Shown: positions 11,429-25,591 of the stretch, one piece after another
Layout of the letters: each line of letters begins with the position of its first letter
Numbering within the stretch: the first letter of the stretch is position 1
Origin: Cyanoderma ruficeps
Lineage: Eukaryota; Chordata; Aves; Passeriformes; Timaliidae
DNA length: 64,000 bases
Direction: 5' to 3'
NCBI GenBank assembly: GCA_008694505.1
Contig: VZDJ01000041.1
Location: 3,242,417-3,306,416, forward strand
Notes under the pieces: model-generated
The model's database searches: none
Seen by the model: the letters and a program-made list of their open reading frames with translations, nothing else
What the model was told of the DNA's origin: nothing
Translations under genes and position numbers: made by a program

Positions 11429-14400
11429 ATAGCAGTTGTCGCTCATCAGTAGCTTTGTGTTGCCACAAAAGACATTGCAAAGTCATTTTTGGTTTTTTGA
11501 GCAGTAAGGAGTGAGAGAACAGGATCTCTGAGGCATTGGCTCAACTAAAGCAAGTGGTCCTTTATGAAATCACTGCAGTTGTGCTTATTTCAAGCCTTCT
11601 GTAGAAGATTAGAAAAGATTGTGTTAGTCTGCTACAAATAGCTTCAGTATTGGTCCATGACTTTTGATTTTGTTAGAGTAGTAGATTCAAATACTTCTGC
11701 TCACTGTAGTGAATCATCCGTCTGAGGCAAGGATGTTTTCTACCAACCAAACCAAGGCTTTTCTTGGTGATATGGTTGATTGCTTCTCCAAAGTATAACA
11801 AATCTCAGTGGAAAGCAAGAATACTTTCACCAGGACACCTGGTCCATGGTGAAAGTGGGAATGTTCTTCTGGATAAAGTAGATAAGAAATTGAGAGATGC
11901 TCATTTCATACACTTTTATCCTAAACTGCTCACCTCCTCTTAAGTACTCCTGAATTTGTCAGCTCAGTAATAGCTCTGGACTTTCATTTGTCTGTTTAGG
12001 ATAATACTATGTGTGATTATTATATAGTTAGTTTTTGAGGGATTTATTCCCTGTGTTTGCTCTGCTGCCTGAACCATACCTATCCTAGGAGTTGATTGCA
12101 GTATTTATCAAAGCTATGGAGCCCCCACTGGAGCCATCTGTAGGCAGTGGTTGTGCCATCTGTCACTAAAGACTGTGTTCCAGAGGGAGACAATATGCAC
12201 AGACTTTGTCATGCAAAGCCTGTTGGGTATGGTCTCTGATGTTTGCTTTATGCTTCTAATATGTATAAGTTCCAGTGTTGTACTAACTTCTGAAATCTTT
12301 ATTACAAGAGGCTTTTGAACAGCACCACAGTAGCTGATACTTCATCCTTGCCCCTCTGCATGCATTATGCATTTTACTGAACTCCACACATTCCTCTGAG
12401 AGGTGAACTATGATCCCTAGTTGTTAAAGGCTGCAAGAGTAGTAAAAAATGGGCAACACCAAGCTGCAAAAATTTTTCAGCCAGTATATAAAGCTCAGAG
12501 ATAATGGCAAGAGCTACAAAAACCAAGGTGCCTTCGGGTGCAAGCATACAATTTTCTGAATATTTTTGCTATGAATTATCAAGGATTACAGCAGCAGCAG
12601 ATGTTCGAGGCAGCATGATATAGATTGTGTATACCTTTGTGCTGTGATTAGCTGAGCCAATATCCTTGCATGCTATGAGATAGGTGACTTCAAAAAGTTT
12701 CAAGAGAACATTAACAGAATATTTCAGGAATGTTTTCCCTATAGATGCTGCTACCAAGAGGAACATTCAAAATTTTTGTGTGGTGTTTAGTGATCTAATT
12801 TATGAGTGGCAGTAGTGGCATATGATTAGCCACCAAATTTTAAGTGAAATTTGCAGTATCTTAAGATGTATCTCATGTTGTATCTGGGGACAGCGTATTG
12901 ACCTAGGCAATATTGGATGCAAGAACCTGCTAATGAAACTGTTCACCTTCAGGACAGCAATTTTCATGACTTCACATTCCCTCTATTGCACAAGCTGTCC
13001 TTGTCATAGGGAAGGATATGCCTTCATACTTTGCACTCATGTGGCCATGAATCCTTGTGCTGCCTCTTTCAACTTTTGAGTAAAGCATGGACCAGACACA
13101 TGCTGGTAAACGACAGAGTTCAGAGGCTGCTGTCAGATTTGCACCTTGCCCAACTCTAGCTCATCCTCACAAGTAGGACTCCTGAGCTACTCTTATTTGT
13201 TTTCTTCTACACATTGTGGGCAATCTGTCAGAAACAGACGTGAAATATAAAGTAGTGGAGCTTTTAGTACATTTTTTTCTTAAATGCAACACAAGGAACA
13301 ATTTGTACAAATGACAGCACCCTAAAAAGAGATATTGCATCAGTAAGAGGTGATACTATGCGCTGCTGTGTTAAATGGGGGAGGCACTGATTTAGCATAA
13401 GCAAATGAACTTTAAACAAGTCCTGTGATACCTATTCCTGTTTTGTTGCAGATCAGATGTAGCATTAGGAGCCTGTCATGACTTATATGTGTTATGGTTG
13501 TGTACTTATGCATTAAAATATTTCAAGAAATACATAGCAAGAACATTATATTGTCAGTGAGAGGTTATGCATGTTTAATCTAGACTGAGCTTCTGAAAAT
13601 ACTCATGAAATGTGGATGATCAAACATTTTATTTAAATATTGAATTTGAGGGCATTTGAGTGGATTATTCTTTGTTCTTTATGGATGTTCTCTCAACATG
13701 AAATGAAGGGAATATATAAATATATATATTTCCTTTTTTATGTATTTTTTTGCAGCATAGCAAGGACTTGCTTCGTTGCTAGGTAACAAGGTATTGCTTT
13801 ATTTGCAGGAGCAGTAGCTGAGTTGATAGTGGAGGCAATGATTTATCTGAAATGTATTAATATATACTGGAGCAGTAATGATGATTATTGAAATTGCCTA
13901 TTTTATGTGCTCCATGCCATGGAAAAAATATATAAGCAGTTAATTAGAATATTTTCTTCTACTGTGCAGAATAAATGCTTAATTACTAAGAATGTCCAGT
14001 TATTTAGTAAAGCACCAGAATCTCTATCATTTATTTAGTGTCTTAAAATGGGTTCTTTCAAATACAAAACAACTAGTAAAGTGATACCAAAATAAGGAGA
14101 TTTATAAGGTGTAGCTATAATTGCCCATTCATAGTTTTTTTGGCCTTTCACTGACAGGCTTGGTTTTTCAGCAGCAATACATTTTCCTCCAGGGATCAAG
14201 GCCAAACCTGCCAGTCACCAGGGCAGAAGCTGGCTCCTTTCCTGTGGCAGGCTGCCATCTCGGTTCTGCCTCCAAGACGACCGGCAGGTGGTCTCTAGGC
14301 CACTCCACTGCCTTCTTTTTCACACAAGTCTGGAAATTCAGAATTATCACAGTTGCCTTAGGGTAAATGCTAATGCCTCCTGCTGCCACTGCTGGCATGG

Positions 14401-14801
14401 TGACTGACTAGGTGGTGCTGGATGCTGTATCCATGACCAAAATGTCGCTGCTGTTCATCTTGCTCAGTTTTGCTGCTGTTTGTGAGAGGGAAGCATATAC
14501 AGTCCTAGTGGAGTCCCCATCAACTTGATGCTCGCTCCTCTTAGGTCAAGTTACTCCTAGCCAGGTAAGCACCTTCATCCCTGTTTGTTATGTGAGATAC
14601 CAGGTCTCGCTAGTGTTCGTGGATACAGGAGGACTGAGTACATGGAGGCGGATTTCTGTGGTCACACTGAAGCCGAAATGTGAAGTTGTTCTTCTATGTT
14701 TTATGGTCATGGAAGCCATGTTAACTCAGAAAAAAGTTGTCTTCAGCATTAGCCAAATTAGTGCATGTGGTATGGCTGAACCATAGTGTGATTTTTAGTG
14801 T
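11429..14801 (+). other. Intron-like DNA with TAAT-rich block
   Basis: No exon was recognised. An X-box-like motif GTTGCTAGGTAAC at 13775-13787 precedes an AT-rich block (about 13790-14060) with many TAAT and ATTA cores, discussed as a possible conserved non-coding element. A short (TA)-rich stretch lies at 13711-13731. A moderately GC-rich patch at 14180-14310 has no recognisable identity. Confidence 0.45.
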
Positions 14802-15112
14802 GATTCATGGAACCCTAGAATATCCTCAGTAGGAAAGGACTCACACCGATCATCGAAGTCCAGCCCCTGGCTCTGCACAGGACCATCCTCAAGAGTCACA
14901 TCATGTGCCTGAGCGCATTGTCCAAATGCTTCTTGATCTCTGTTAGGCTGATGCTGTCACCATTTCCCTGGTGGTTCCAGTGCCCAAACACCCTATGGGT
15001 GAAAAACCTCCTGATATCTAACCTGAAACTCTCCTGACTCAGCTTCAGGCCATTCCCTTGGGTCCTGTCACTGGTCACCAGAGACAAAAGATCAGTGCCT
15101 GGGCCTGTGCTT
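14802..15112 (-). mobile_element. CR1 LINE 3' fragment
   Basis: Antisense copy of a CR1 3' region. Reading + to -, it begins with the GATTCATGGAA end and continues through CAAATGCTTCTTGATCTCTG, a GGTTCCAGTGCCCAAACACC-like stretch, GGGTGAAAAACCTCCTGATA, and a TTCAGGCCATTCCCTTGGGT stretch followed by a GTCACTGGTCACCAGAGA stretch. It reaches further into the element than most copies here and appears moderately diverged. No coding capacity remains. Confidence 0.93.
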
Positions 15113-18100
15113 CAATTTGAGTCACCCTTGCTGCCTAAATTTTTGACACCTTTTCTTCTTGCAAGGACTGAAGTTTAATAATGAATCACATGTATAATTC
15201 TGCTATTTTTAGAGTAAACATTGAGTTTTTCCTCACATTAATCAGTTTTTAGCAGCTGCAACTCTTTAATCTGCAGGATTACCTGCTAGACATTTACAAC
15301 TTTTCTTCCAAATACTCACATACTGCTTCAAAGAGCTGCAGTTCACTTCCACTCCACTCATTCAGATTTTCTCACCCTTGTGGTTTTACCTTTAACAAGG
15401 CTATTAATCTGTAGTTCTGACCGTTCAGTTTCATTGGTTTGTTGGGGTTCTTTTTGCAAAGCAAGATCCTGCTTAATTTAAATAAAATGGGACATTTATC
15501 AGTCTGTGATGGAGAACAAGACTAGTCTACAATGGACAGTTGATGGGCAGGCAAAACCAGGATAGAAGAGATAGCAAAGTTTATCTCGATGTGCCTTACT
15601 TGTGCTGAGAAGAATTTGCAGCTGTGGATAATGTTGCAGCTTCTTGTACTTTCTCTATTGCATCACACTTGACATTTTTCCTTAGACCTCTAATGACTTC
15701 TAACACAGTCATCGACATAATTATCCCATAAGTAAATAGCTGCAGGCTTGGACAGTGTCTTAAGAACTAAAGTATTTGTGATCTCTTGGCTTCCATTTCA
15801 GCAAAAACAATGAGTAAACAAAACAAGGCAAAATGGCATTCTCACAGTATCTGGCTTTCCTGAAAAGTTGCAGGAAAGAAAGAAAAAAAGCCAAAGCACA
15901 ATAGAGTTAAAAAGAATAAAATTTAGAGACCTGTTTCTGTATCTGTAAATGTAGAAGTTCAAAAGAAATAAAAGGAAAACAGGACAAATGAGAGAAAATG
16001 GATGCTGCAGTAAATAAAAGAGCAGCAGTTATGCTTCAGCATGAGTCAAAAGGACAAATAAGGATGGTTCTCTCATCAAAAGGAGAAGGTGTTTGGAGGA
16101 TAAGGCCTTCAGTATATACAATTCTGGTATCTTGAAGTTAGAAAAAATATTTTAAAAAAAATTGTGTCCTATCAAGAGAAAGTTATGCATTAAGGAAACA
16201 TGCATCCAGGGTCGTTCACTGCCTGTCTGACCATCCTTACCTCACTTTCACCTCTTCTGACAGCACCTAGTATGCAGGGTGTTATGGATCGGTGTTGATT
16301 TATCTTGACTGGGAGCATCTAGAGAACCCTTGGATCGTCATCATCAAAGGCATACTGACATGGGCTGTAGGACTTCCTTAACTCCCCAGATTTAGTGAGT
16401 TTTTTGTTTCATTTCACTGATGTTTAAAATTCCCCAGTAGTAATAGTGAGACTGACAGAGGACAAGATTTGCCTGCCTGATGTTTTCTTTATTTGAGCAG
16501 CTGGGTTGACAACTTCATTCTTTGCTGAATAGGAGGTCACCCGTATGGCTATTTTGGTAAAAATGCTTTCCTTTGTGGATAAATAATCAAAGAACTGGAA
16601 TTTTTCTGATTTCAAAATACTTTAATATGTTAGTGTAGATGTGTCATAAGCTCAGAAATTGACCTGATCTTTGCTCTTGCTAAGCATCACCTCTTGCTTT
16701 CCAGTCTGTGTCAAAAGAATACTGTGTATAAATTCTGGATGTGCATGCTCAGGTGAGAGGAATCACTGAAGACAGTTGCTTAATTAGTCACTGTTCTGAC
16801 AGGAGCATGGAATGACATTCACTCTACATGAACATCATGTCATTTAAGTAAACAAGTGCACAGCCCAGGTTTGTTTTGCTGACCTGTGTTTATCATTGCA
16901 GAAAGACAGAATTGAATCTAAATTTGGAGGGCTTTATAGCAAAAGAATATTAGGAGGAGCACAATTGTTTTATTTGATGAGGTGAAATTAAATAACTGCA
17001 GTTACATGAAGTGACATAAAAGTTTCCTTTTGGAAAATACTTTTTAACCTAAAGAGGTATGGTCTTGCAGTGATTCTGTTGGTCTTTCAAACTGGGCATT
17101 TGAGCTGGAAGAATGGTTTCTTTCAGAGATACGAAGTTCCCACAACTTTTGTGGAAGTGAGTAGATGGAACTCTTTTAATTGTGGCAGGGATATTCTGGC
17201 TTGGACTGTTGAGGGTAGGAAAAAGCATGGTTAAATAGTAAAGCCGTGGTGGGAAGCTGAAATTACAGTGGAGATGGAGGAAGCTGAAAACAATACAGAG
17301 AGAGGAGGAGTTGTGCTATAGGCCAAGGGAAGGATTGTGGAGACATACATGAAAATCCATAGGAAAATGCGCTGTTATTTATGCTGCTGGTGGTACTGTC
17401 AATCACTAGTTGCCTTTTTAAAACAAGTCACTGTGAGATGAATGGCATATTGGTTTAAATAAAAGCCCTCAGTTACAAGTGACTTCTCAAACTGCTCTTC
17501 TCACTGCAACAGTGCACCCTGACTATTGAGAGCCACCAGCATCTGGTACTCTTGTCTTCTGCCCGGGGAAAAAGCCAGTGCCACACAGGAGCTGGATTGA
17601 GCAGAATGCCACGGTTCGTGGGAAAATTTCTTGGTGTGTGTGTTGGGAAGGCAGAGGCAGATACATACGCCTTCTATCTGGGATGGAAGGCAGTGGAGTG
17701 ATATGATAGATGGTGACATTAGAAATTCACTTTTGCTTTCTCACGTGTCTTTAATCAAATATTTTACTTTTTTTACAAGGATTAATGTTTGCCAGTCCTT
17801 GATTTAGATTTCCTTTATATTTTTGATCAGAAAATGCAGTGTCTGTTATGTAGCCATAATAATTTTTCACTTAAACTAGTAGTCCATGAGTAAGAGTGTT
17901 GTTATCCTCATAAATATTATCATTAGTTAATGATAATAAAGACCACTATAAGAAAAGAGTGTTGAACATCTGATTTTAGGTTTGCAGAGAGTGAAGATTG
18001 TGAATCACTTCTTACAGTGCCCGGCCATACATACATGGTAGATGACTGCATACATGGTAGATGTTTTTTAATGGTCTTATTTCACCCATTCTGATTGTGT

Positions 18101-21100
18101 GGATACAGAAAGTAAATCCAGGATGATTTTATGAATAAGGCATGGTGTTAGGATTTAGAAGATAAGGTTTTCATTCCTTTTAGTATGCCAAGTTTCACCT
18201 GCAGCCTCAAAATTTTCGGTTAATCCACACATGCTTTAGGTCTGCATTTGTTCAAAAGAAAATAGGAAAGAGAAATCAAGTTAGTATTTTTCCCCCCTGC
18301 ATTGATAGAAACATACACTTGCATTATTAAGGACCCAAGAGCCACACTCTCATCAACAATATGGAATCATGTGACCACATTGCAACAGGGAAGGTTGACA
18401 ATATATAAAATTAAAATCAATGTATTAAAACATGGGCTTATAGCCTGATGTTTGTACTATGATAATACTCATTAGAGTACAATAAAGCTTGATCATATGC
18501 AATGTAGAATAGTGGATTAAATTTCTTAATTGCTAATAATAAGTAATCCTTATGTCTCCAGGGTATATCAAAGGTTGAAAAGCAGCCAAACCCACTGCAT
18601 TTTCATTGTGTCAGTCTCCTTGGCAGTTCTCTGTGGAAGCATGCTGATGGGCAGGAGGGAGGTTAGGAACAGCCTGTGGGTATGTATGGCATTGCTGTCA
18701 GGTTAATAAATTACATGGGTCCACTGCAAAGTGGGTGCATAGAAGCACATACTGTATATCCTTCTGTGACAGTCCAGCATGGCGTTCTTCTGGCTCAGGG
18801 GATTCAGTTATTCATTTCTCTCTCTCTCTCTTAATTTAATTTGTGAGCTCATTTCACAGTAGTCTATTCTGCTCCTAATGCTTCTACATAACTTTCCAGA
18901 ATACTAGAAGTGTATAAAAGCAGTGAGAATAGACCCCTGAGCTTGGACTGTGTTTTTCACTGTGCTAAATTCATGTTTTACCATTCATAAGCTCTCACTC
19001 TACAAAACCTGTGCTGCTGTTATAGGATAAAATGTGTAGGTTTGGATTTCATTTTTCTAGGAAGCTGGATAATAGACATAAAAGTGATGCATACAGCCAC
19101 ATATCAGAATAGTTCTGTTACACAGCTGTATTTGAAAGTGAAGCTCAAAAAACAAGTCTTTTATTCTTCTTCACGTTTCTTTAATCATTTCTTAACATGC
19201 TGTGATATAAAACATACTGTGTCATATTTTTCTTCTCAAATCACCTTGCTCTACCCTATTCTTATTTATCTAGTAAAGCAGGAGGCCATGTCTGAGCACT
19301 TGTACTTTGCACCCTGCACTCCAGTTCTACACTCATTTGATGTTCAGTTTACTGCCCTTTTTCATTTCATCCTGATGGCCTGTGTCTTCTCTTACACTTT
19401 ACCATGGAGTGACAGAAGTCCTGGATGCCTGAGATGCAAGGACAAATCTTACCAAATGGGAGGCGTCCAGTTCTCTTCACTTCACGAAGGGTACCATTCT
19501 TATTGAGACCCAAGATCCGTGTAAGCTTCTGCTGTAATAAAACGTGAGTGTGAACAGAGCAGTCTGGAAACATTTGAGAGTTGAAGATATAGGATCATGA
19601 GCAGCTATTAGTAGAAGTTGCTAGCATCTGCATCTTATCCTAGTTTATCATTAAAGCTGTGACTGGGATGAGCTATCTGTGGCTCTTAGCACTGACAGCC
19701 TGGGCAAAGTTCCTGTAGAGAAGGGAGAAACACATCAAAACTGCAGATTGTCACCAGCTTGTCTCAGATCTGCCTCAGTTTTACACACTGAAGCAGTGGG
19801 CTGGCGGGAGGGCATTAGCACTAACAGCAGTGTCCTTTACATGAGTCTACACAGTCAGTGAGAGATACCATCATACAACTTCTCTCATCTTTGCATATGG
19901 TTTTGGGTTTTGTAGTTTGATTCCACTTGTGTCCAAGCTTTTCTTTGCATCCTTCAGAGATTGTAAATTCCTTTTACTTCAGTCAGTTAAGAATCATTGA
20001 CAACCCAGTGTTGTGAAAAGCTGAAGCTTTGGGGAAGGGTTATAAAGTGCCCTGTTCATTTTTGTCTTGTGAACCATAAGGAAAAAGTTGTCAAGTTTGG
20101 AAATAAGAGGTTTCACTTAATTAGAATATGCATGTTGCCTGCAAGTCTAATTTGGTCTTCTTTCTCGCCCTTATGCAGTAATAAGGTGGCAATTTACAGT
20201 AGGGCTGGTCCATCTTGGGCAAACTGTTCCTGTGTGTAGAATTTGAAAGTCTAATTGTCCTTTAATTAGTGATTATTTACATGATGAAAAACTAGTTAAC
20301 CTCAGGGCTTGAAATGTTATTGGGAAGAAAAAAGTCATAATACAGAACTGTCCATGCAGTCATGGGACTTGTGCATTTGTCTTCCTAACAAAAGCTGAGA
20401 TTGAAAAGTTTGTGATTTTGGGAAGAAGATAGACTTTGTTGAGACTTGTGATGAAATCACAAGAGTGAAAGGCAACATACAGGATCTTCTTACTCTCACC
20501 ATAACTGTGCCATCTCTGAAATTAAAATAAGAAAGTAATCCTAGGGTGTTTTTCTAGCTCTGAGTATAAGCAGCTATGAGATTGAATATATTTGTAGAGT
20601 AGGTCTGCTGAATAAGAAAACACAATTTTTACGCAGTCAGCTTTCATTCTACCCTTTCTTTTTAACTTTACCCATCCTTTTCAGTTCTGCAATGCAGTGT
20701 AATCTCTATTTTATTGGAGTACATCATGTCCAAGCAAGACACTGGCTTCATTCCAGTCAATGGTATTTTGACATTGACATCAAGAAAACCAGATTCTTAT
20801 CCTTATTACCAATACTTGTTGTTTGAAAGAATCTTTCACTGGCATTAGATCATTGCAGGCAGGTAATTTATAAACTTCTGGAAAATATTTTAAGTGCTTT
20901 CAAAGTTCTAGTGCATGCATGCTTTGTTATTAAACAGTGTCAAGCTGATATTCAGTGTATATTTAGAAATCCTCACAAAGCAAAGATTCCTTTGGGAACA
21001 GGGTGCCTCGGACCAAGAATATAAGTGTAAATCTAGAGAAAAGATAAAGTGTTAGCTTGGATCTAAACATGAGCAGTTTCTGTAGGGATTGTAGATTATG

Positions 21101-23604
21101 CAGCCCCAGATGTCCAGCACCCTGGTACTTCCAGCAAGCTGAGGAGGCTTCTCAGTGGGTTCTCCTGCCTTGGAAAAAGTACATGGGTCCACAGGCACGG
21201 TCAAAAAAAAACCCGAAGGCATTTTGATTCTGCTTGGAGGATTTTGCTGTTAATATTTAAGTTAATGAAATGCCTGACCTATTGAATTATTTTCTTAACC
21301 ATTTATCCAAATTTAAAATGCATGAAAAATTCAATGCCACTAACATAGCAAAAATTATTTAAATGTGTATTCACTGAGTGCATAATAATCTGCAGTGTAC
21401 AGATAACTTTCCAGTTTGCTGCACAGAGATGTAGCTGTGCAACTTTGAGCTAAGTTAAAATAATGATGTACATTCTCCCATTTAATTTTAGATCCTATTT
21501 TTCAGTATATAGGTCAGCTTCAAGTCAGTCTTGCATTAGTCTTGTTGCACAAAGCAGGTTTAGAACCGCAATCAGGTCTTCCACATTTTCATTTCTTTAA
21601 AATACTAAACTATAAATGAGATGATTATATCTAGAAATACAGATGTGTCCAACAACAGTTCTTATCTTCTTGCAGTCTGCACAACCAAAGTTATATTTAC
21701 TCTCTGAAAGAAGTTATTTTTACTAGTGACTCTTCTGTTGATAAATCTCTGGAGTTTTTTTAACCTTTCAGAAATTAGAGATTTTAGAGAGAAAAGGATT
21801 TTTTTCCATCTCATCTTAATCTCAGTTGTAAATTTTATCAGGTTTTGCTATCTCACTTGTCCATGTACTTTCTCTGTTGTTGTGAGGAACATTTTAGCAT
21901 AGTAGCTTGTGTCTGCATTTTCATTTGGGGTGGGGGAAGCTGCCTTGATTTTGAACTTAAAATAGATTGTGTGAGCCTCTGTGAGAACATCTGAACGGGT
22001 AATTCCTCAGTGTGTATCCCAGAAAGATGAAGCTTGCCTCCCAGCTTTCTCTAGCCTGGAGGATATTGATGCTACTCCAACCCAGGCTTTGGTGGTCTCT
22101 GTTACTCAGGCTTGTTGTGGCTGGCTCTGCTGCAGTAGTATGAGGGGTCTCTTGCACATTTTTCTTCCTGCTTTCTAGCCACTGTGTATATAAAGATGGT
22201 AACACACATCATGCATTTTTACTTAAGAGTGGGTGTATTTATTTAAACCCCACATACTTGCACACCAAGTGTTTGGAATCAACTCAATGAATCAATGCCA
22301 ATGCAAGATTCATTACACTTTCCATTTTATGCCTTAAAGCTATGCCTTTATGAGGAGAGTGGTTGGAGAGATTTATCAATACAGGTCACTGGAAGGTATC
22401 TCTGAGGAATACCAGGTCTTGTCCATACAGTGCTCTGTATTTAGAGCTTTTATACTCTTCATGTATGGAAACTCTTCCTGCCCTGGATTTATTTTTGATG
22501 CAGGCTTTGTTATTGCACTTCGTATCACACACAGAGAATAAAAATGTGGTTGAACATTAAAGAATAAGCAGCTGCCCTTGCACAAAGAGAAACACATACA
22601 CACATATATATTATATTTATAGATGTATATTCTGCATATACATCACCTGGCCTTTAATCTTAACAGGTCATATGAAGTGGTGAGCTGTGAGGGAAACACT
22701 GCCCTTTTCCCTTACTTGATTTTAAGAGATATATATGGGTGAAAAAAAGATGGCTAGGATAAGCTTTTGGCTTTTTAGTGCTGATTGAAAAATAATTCCA
22801 TGCAAATCTTATGGTAGACACTCTTCATTGTGCTTGTCAATTGTTTCACAGCTTTACATGTTTTAAATGAGATAGCTGGACTACATTGCTTTAGCATTTA
22901 AATGAAGCCAAATTAGTATTCTGTCAGCAAGCAGAAGGAGGTTTTATACTAGAAAGGTGTAGGAGGGAGATGGATAATGGAGGATGAAACTTGCTGATAC
23001 AAACACATGCCGCATTTTGTTAAAAAACTTAAATGCTGAACCACTGAAGCTTGTAAATTATTAAAGATGACCCTAGATGATTTTAGCATACATGCCTATT
23101 CCTGGGGGCTTATGAAATTTTTTATCAAAATGATACAATGATAACATACAAGAGTAAATTTTTATATTTTCTAAGCATTTCCTGTATTATGATACAGTAA
23201 TGATTTTTGGTTTAGACAGTAAGAAAATATATCCTGGTGAGATTTATTGGCATTTTAAATAACTAAAACTTAGATGCACAACTTTATACAAATAAGAATT
23301 CATAGCAGGAGCCCACATTCACAAAATCAGTTCTTTCTTCAAAATGTTATTGAACAGCTAGCCCTTCTGCAAAATGCTTCCTATTGGTGAAAACATTGTG
23401 TTCTCTATATGTTTTATCTCAGTAAAGAATTAAGCAATCATACTATGTGTGGTAGTAAACTCAGTCATCATCCTAGGTCACAGCTGATATGGGGAGGTGG
23501 TTGCAGTTCTCCTTGCAGCACCACTTAAACACAACACTGCACAGACCATGAAAGAATAGAAACATACGTGGGTGCTTGTTCTCTTCATTTCCACGGTATC
23601 ATAG
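15113..23604 (+). other. Intron-like DNA, no gene recognised
   Basis: AT-rich unique sequence. The only simple repeats noticed are a (TC)n run at 18817-18832 and a 15-bp direct repeat (18030-18044 and 18049-18063, four bases apart). The 154-codon open frame at 19042-19506 starts with TTG, matches nothing recognised, and is treated as chance. Confidence 0.5.
18817..18832. repeat. (TC)n microsatellite
   Basis: A short perfect run of about eight TC dinucleotides, followed by AT-rich sequence. Confidence 0.85.
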
Positions 23605-24148
23605 TGTTGCTGCAGACCTCTCAGTAGAGGAGTAGAAATGAGACAAGACTCTCATTTAACAACATGAAAAGGGTCCCAGTTTATTCTTTACAGCTTAGCC
23701 ATCCTGACTCTGACTACAGCAAGCTCCTACTGTAGGGTCCAACTGCAGACTCTGACTGCTGGTTATTTTCTGCTGGAATATGACTGCAAGTGTTTCCTCA
23801 CCACCTCTGACCGCAGACTTTTAGCTAGATCGACTATGACTGCAAGCTCCAACATCAGGCTCTAACTCCATCAGACCCAGACTGACCTCACAGCAGATCT
23901 TTCACAGCAGCAACTCACTTCCTTGTTTTGTTCTTTGTGCTTCTCTGGGTTCCTTCTTCCTTGGTGCTACCTCCTCAAGGTCCTCTTCCTCCTGGCCCTG
24001 CCCTGGAGGGCAACCCACCCCTTTTATCACACTTATCTTTATGAGTCACAGCTGCAACCCATTAAGTGCAAGGCTGTTCCTCTTCTTTGGTAATTAGTAC
24101 AACTGTGACTTATCAGGGGCGAGGTCATCTGTAATCCTTTCTTCTACA
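23605..24148 (-). mobile_element. Solo LTR of an avian endogenous retrovirus
   Basis: The segment of about 544 bp has LTR organisation on the minus strand. It begins TGTAGAAGAAAGG and ends CAGCAACA, giving TGT...ACA termini. A TATA-like GATAAAAGG lies around 24019-24027, and a polyadenylation signal AATAAA lies at 23680-23685, followed by a pyrimidine-rich GTCTTGTCTCATTTC stretch. Spacing is right for U3-R-U5. No gag, pol or env sequence flanks it, so it is a solo LTR left by recombination. I could not see a convincing target-site duplication (CATAG on the left, CTTAC on the right). The ends are estimates and the subfamily is not assigned. Confidence 0.75.
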
Positions 24149-25591
24149 CTTACACTAGCTAGAGTTGCAAAATAAGGACACAGACTGCTGAAGAATGAGG
24201 TGGTTTTTTCTGCAACCCTGAGTGGCTGTCCTATAAATAACGTATGTAATAGCTGTTAAACATACTTTAAAAATGTTCATTACGTGGTTGTTTCACTGCT
24301 TATGGAGGAGCAGATGCCATTAAATCAAACCTGATTTTATTATTAATCCAACTGCTTCCTTTCCATTTTCCATGTACTTTTTGCCTGATTCATTGGTTGG
24401 CAGTTTTTGCTCATTCTTTTGCTGTCATTTCTCCCTGTCACCTCTGCAGTGGTCAGCTGAATGAGGTGGTTGCAAGTGCAGATAAATTGCTGAGCTGGGT
24501 GGTGAGTGATGAGTGGTAAAAAAATGAAGGGGATCTAGCAGAAAGCTGCAGGGGAAAAGGAATGTGGGGTTTCTTGAGCTGAAAATAAGATGTGGAGAGA
24601 GGTAGAAGGTTGTCAGAGAGGGAAGGAAGTTGAATTTGCAAAGAAGAAAATAGGAGTTACCTGAATAGCCAGAAGAGACAGATAAAATAATCTACTCTGG
24701 TTATCACAAATGCCTTCTGATGTCACCTACTGATATCCTTCAAAAAGTTGTTTTGTAATTTTATTGTAAAATGTTAGTCCTTCTGTTAGCTATTTCTCAT
24801 CTAATTACTATAATGACCCATTTTCTGGTCTTCCTATTCTTCTTCCATGTTATTCATCCTCTTAAAATTCCAGCAGCTCATTTGTAGGTTCCAAATTCTC
24901 ATTTTGCTTTATTATTTTAGGAGCATGCGTTGGTTGTATCTGCAGTTAAGGAGCCGATTAACAAAAGTTAACATTTGCATTTTAAGTTCTCAAAAGATAC
25001 AATTCCTTATACAGTTAGAACTTAATTGTAACTCGTGGTGTCTCTCACCATTTTTTCATTTATGATTTGCACATGGTGTTTTGTCATTTGTTTGCTTTCC
25101 CTGAGCGTGGATGTGGAAGAATCTCTGGCCTGTACAAGGTCTTATTTCCCGTTAGTCTGTGAGACAAGCGTAGATTGTTATGCTCCACAATTCTAGCTCT
25201 CTCTGAAGATGAGAGCATTCGTTGGTGCCTGAGATAGAGCCAGAGATGAAGCATGCAGCAATGCATTCAGCATGACCCTCTTTGCAGCAGTGGAGCTTCA
25301 GGATGGCAGTGAAGCAGCACCAAGCAGGAAGGGCACACTGGGCTGGTGGTAGGAAAATTTGTGCACTGTAGCATTCCACTGTGATTCAAACTCCTCCATC
25401 CCTAAGCCTACCAGCATCCTGGTTTGGAACTGGAGCTTCTGTGTCAGTCCGCAGGAGGCTCTGCCAGCAGTTTGCTGTCTGGAAGCAGTCTTGAAATTTC
25501 AGGGAGCTAGATAGTGCACTGTGCTCTGCTCCCTGTTTTCCAAATGGAAATACACATTTTCATATCCTGAGCAACTTTGAAGAGCCAGTGT
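24149..25591 (+). other. Intron-like DNA, no gene recognised
   Basis: Unique sequence between the LTR and a CR1 copy. A GC-richer stretch at about 25190-25500 has no recognisable coding or repeat identity. The minus-strand open frames there are short and overlap each other in different frames. Confidence 0.45.

Noticed and set aside
19042..19506. 154-codon + strand open frame
   Set aside because: It starts with TTG, lies in AT-rich intron, has no recognised domain or splice context, and its length is within chance expectation for the window.
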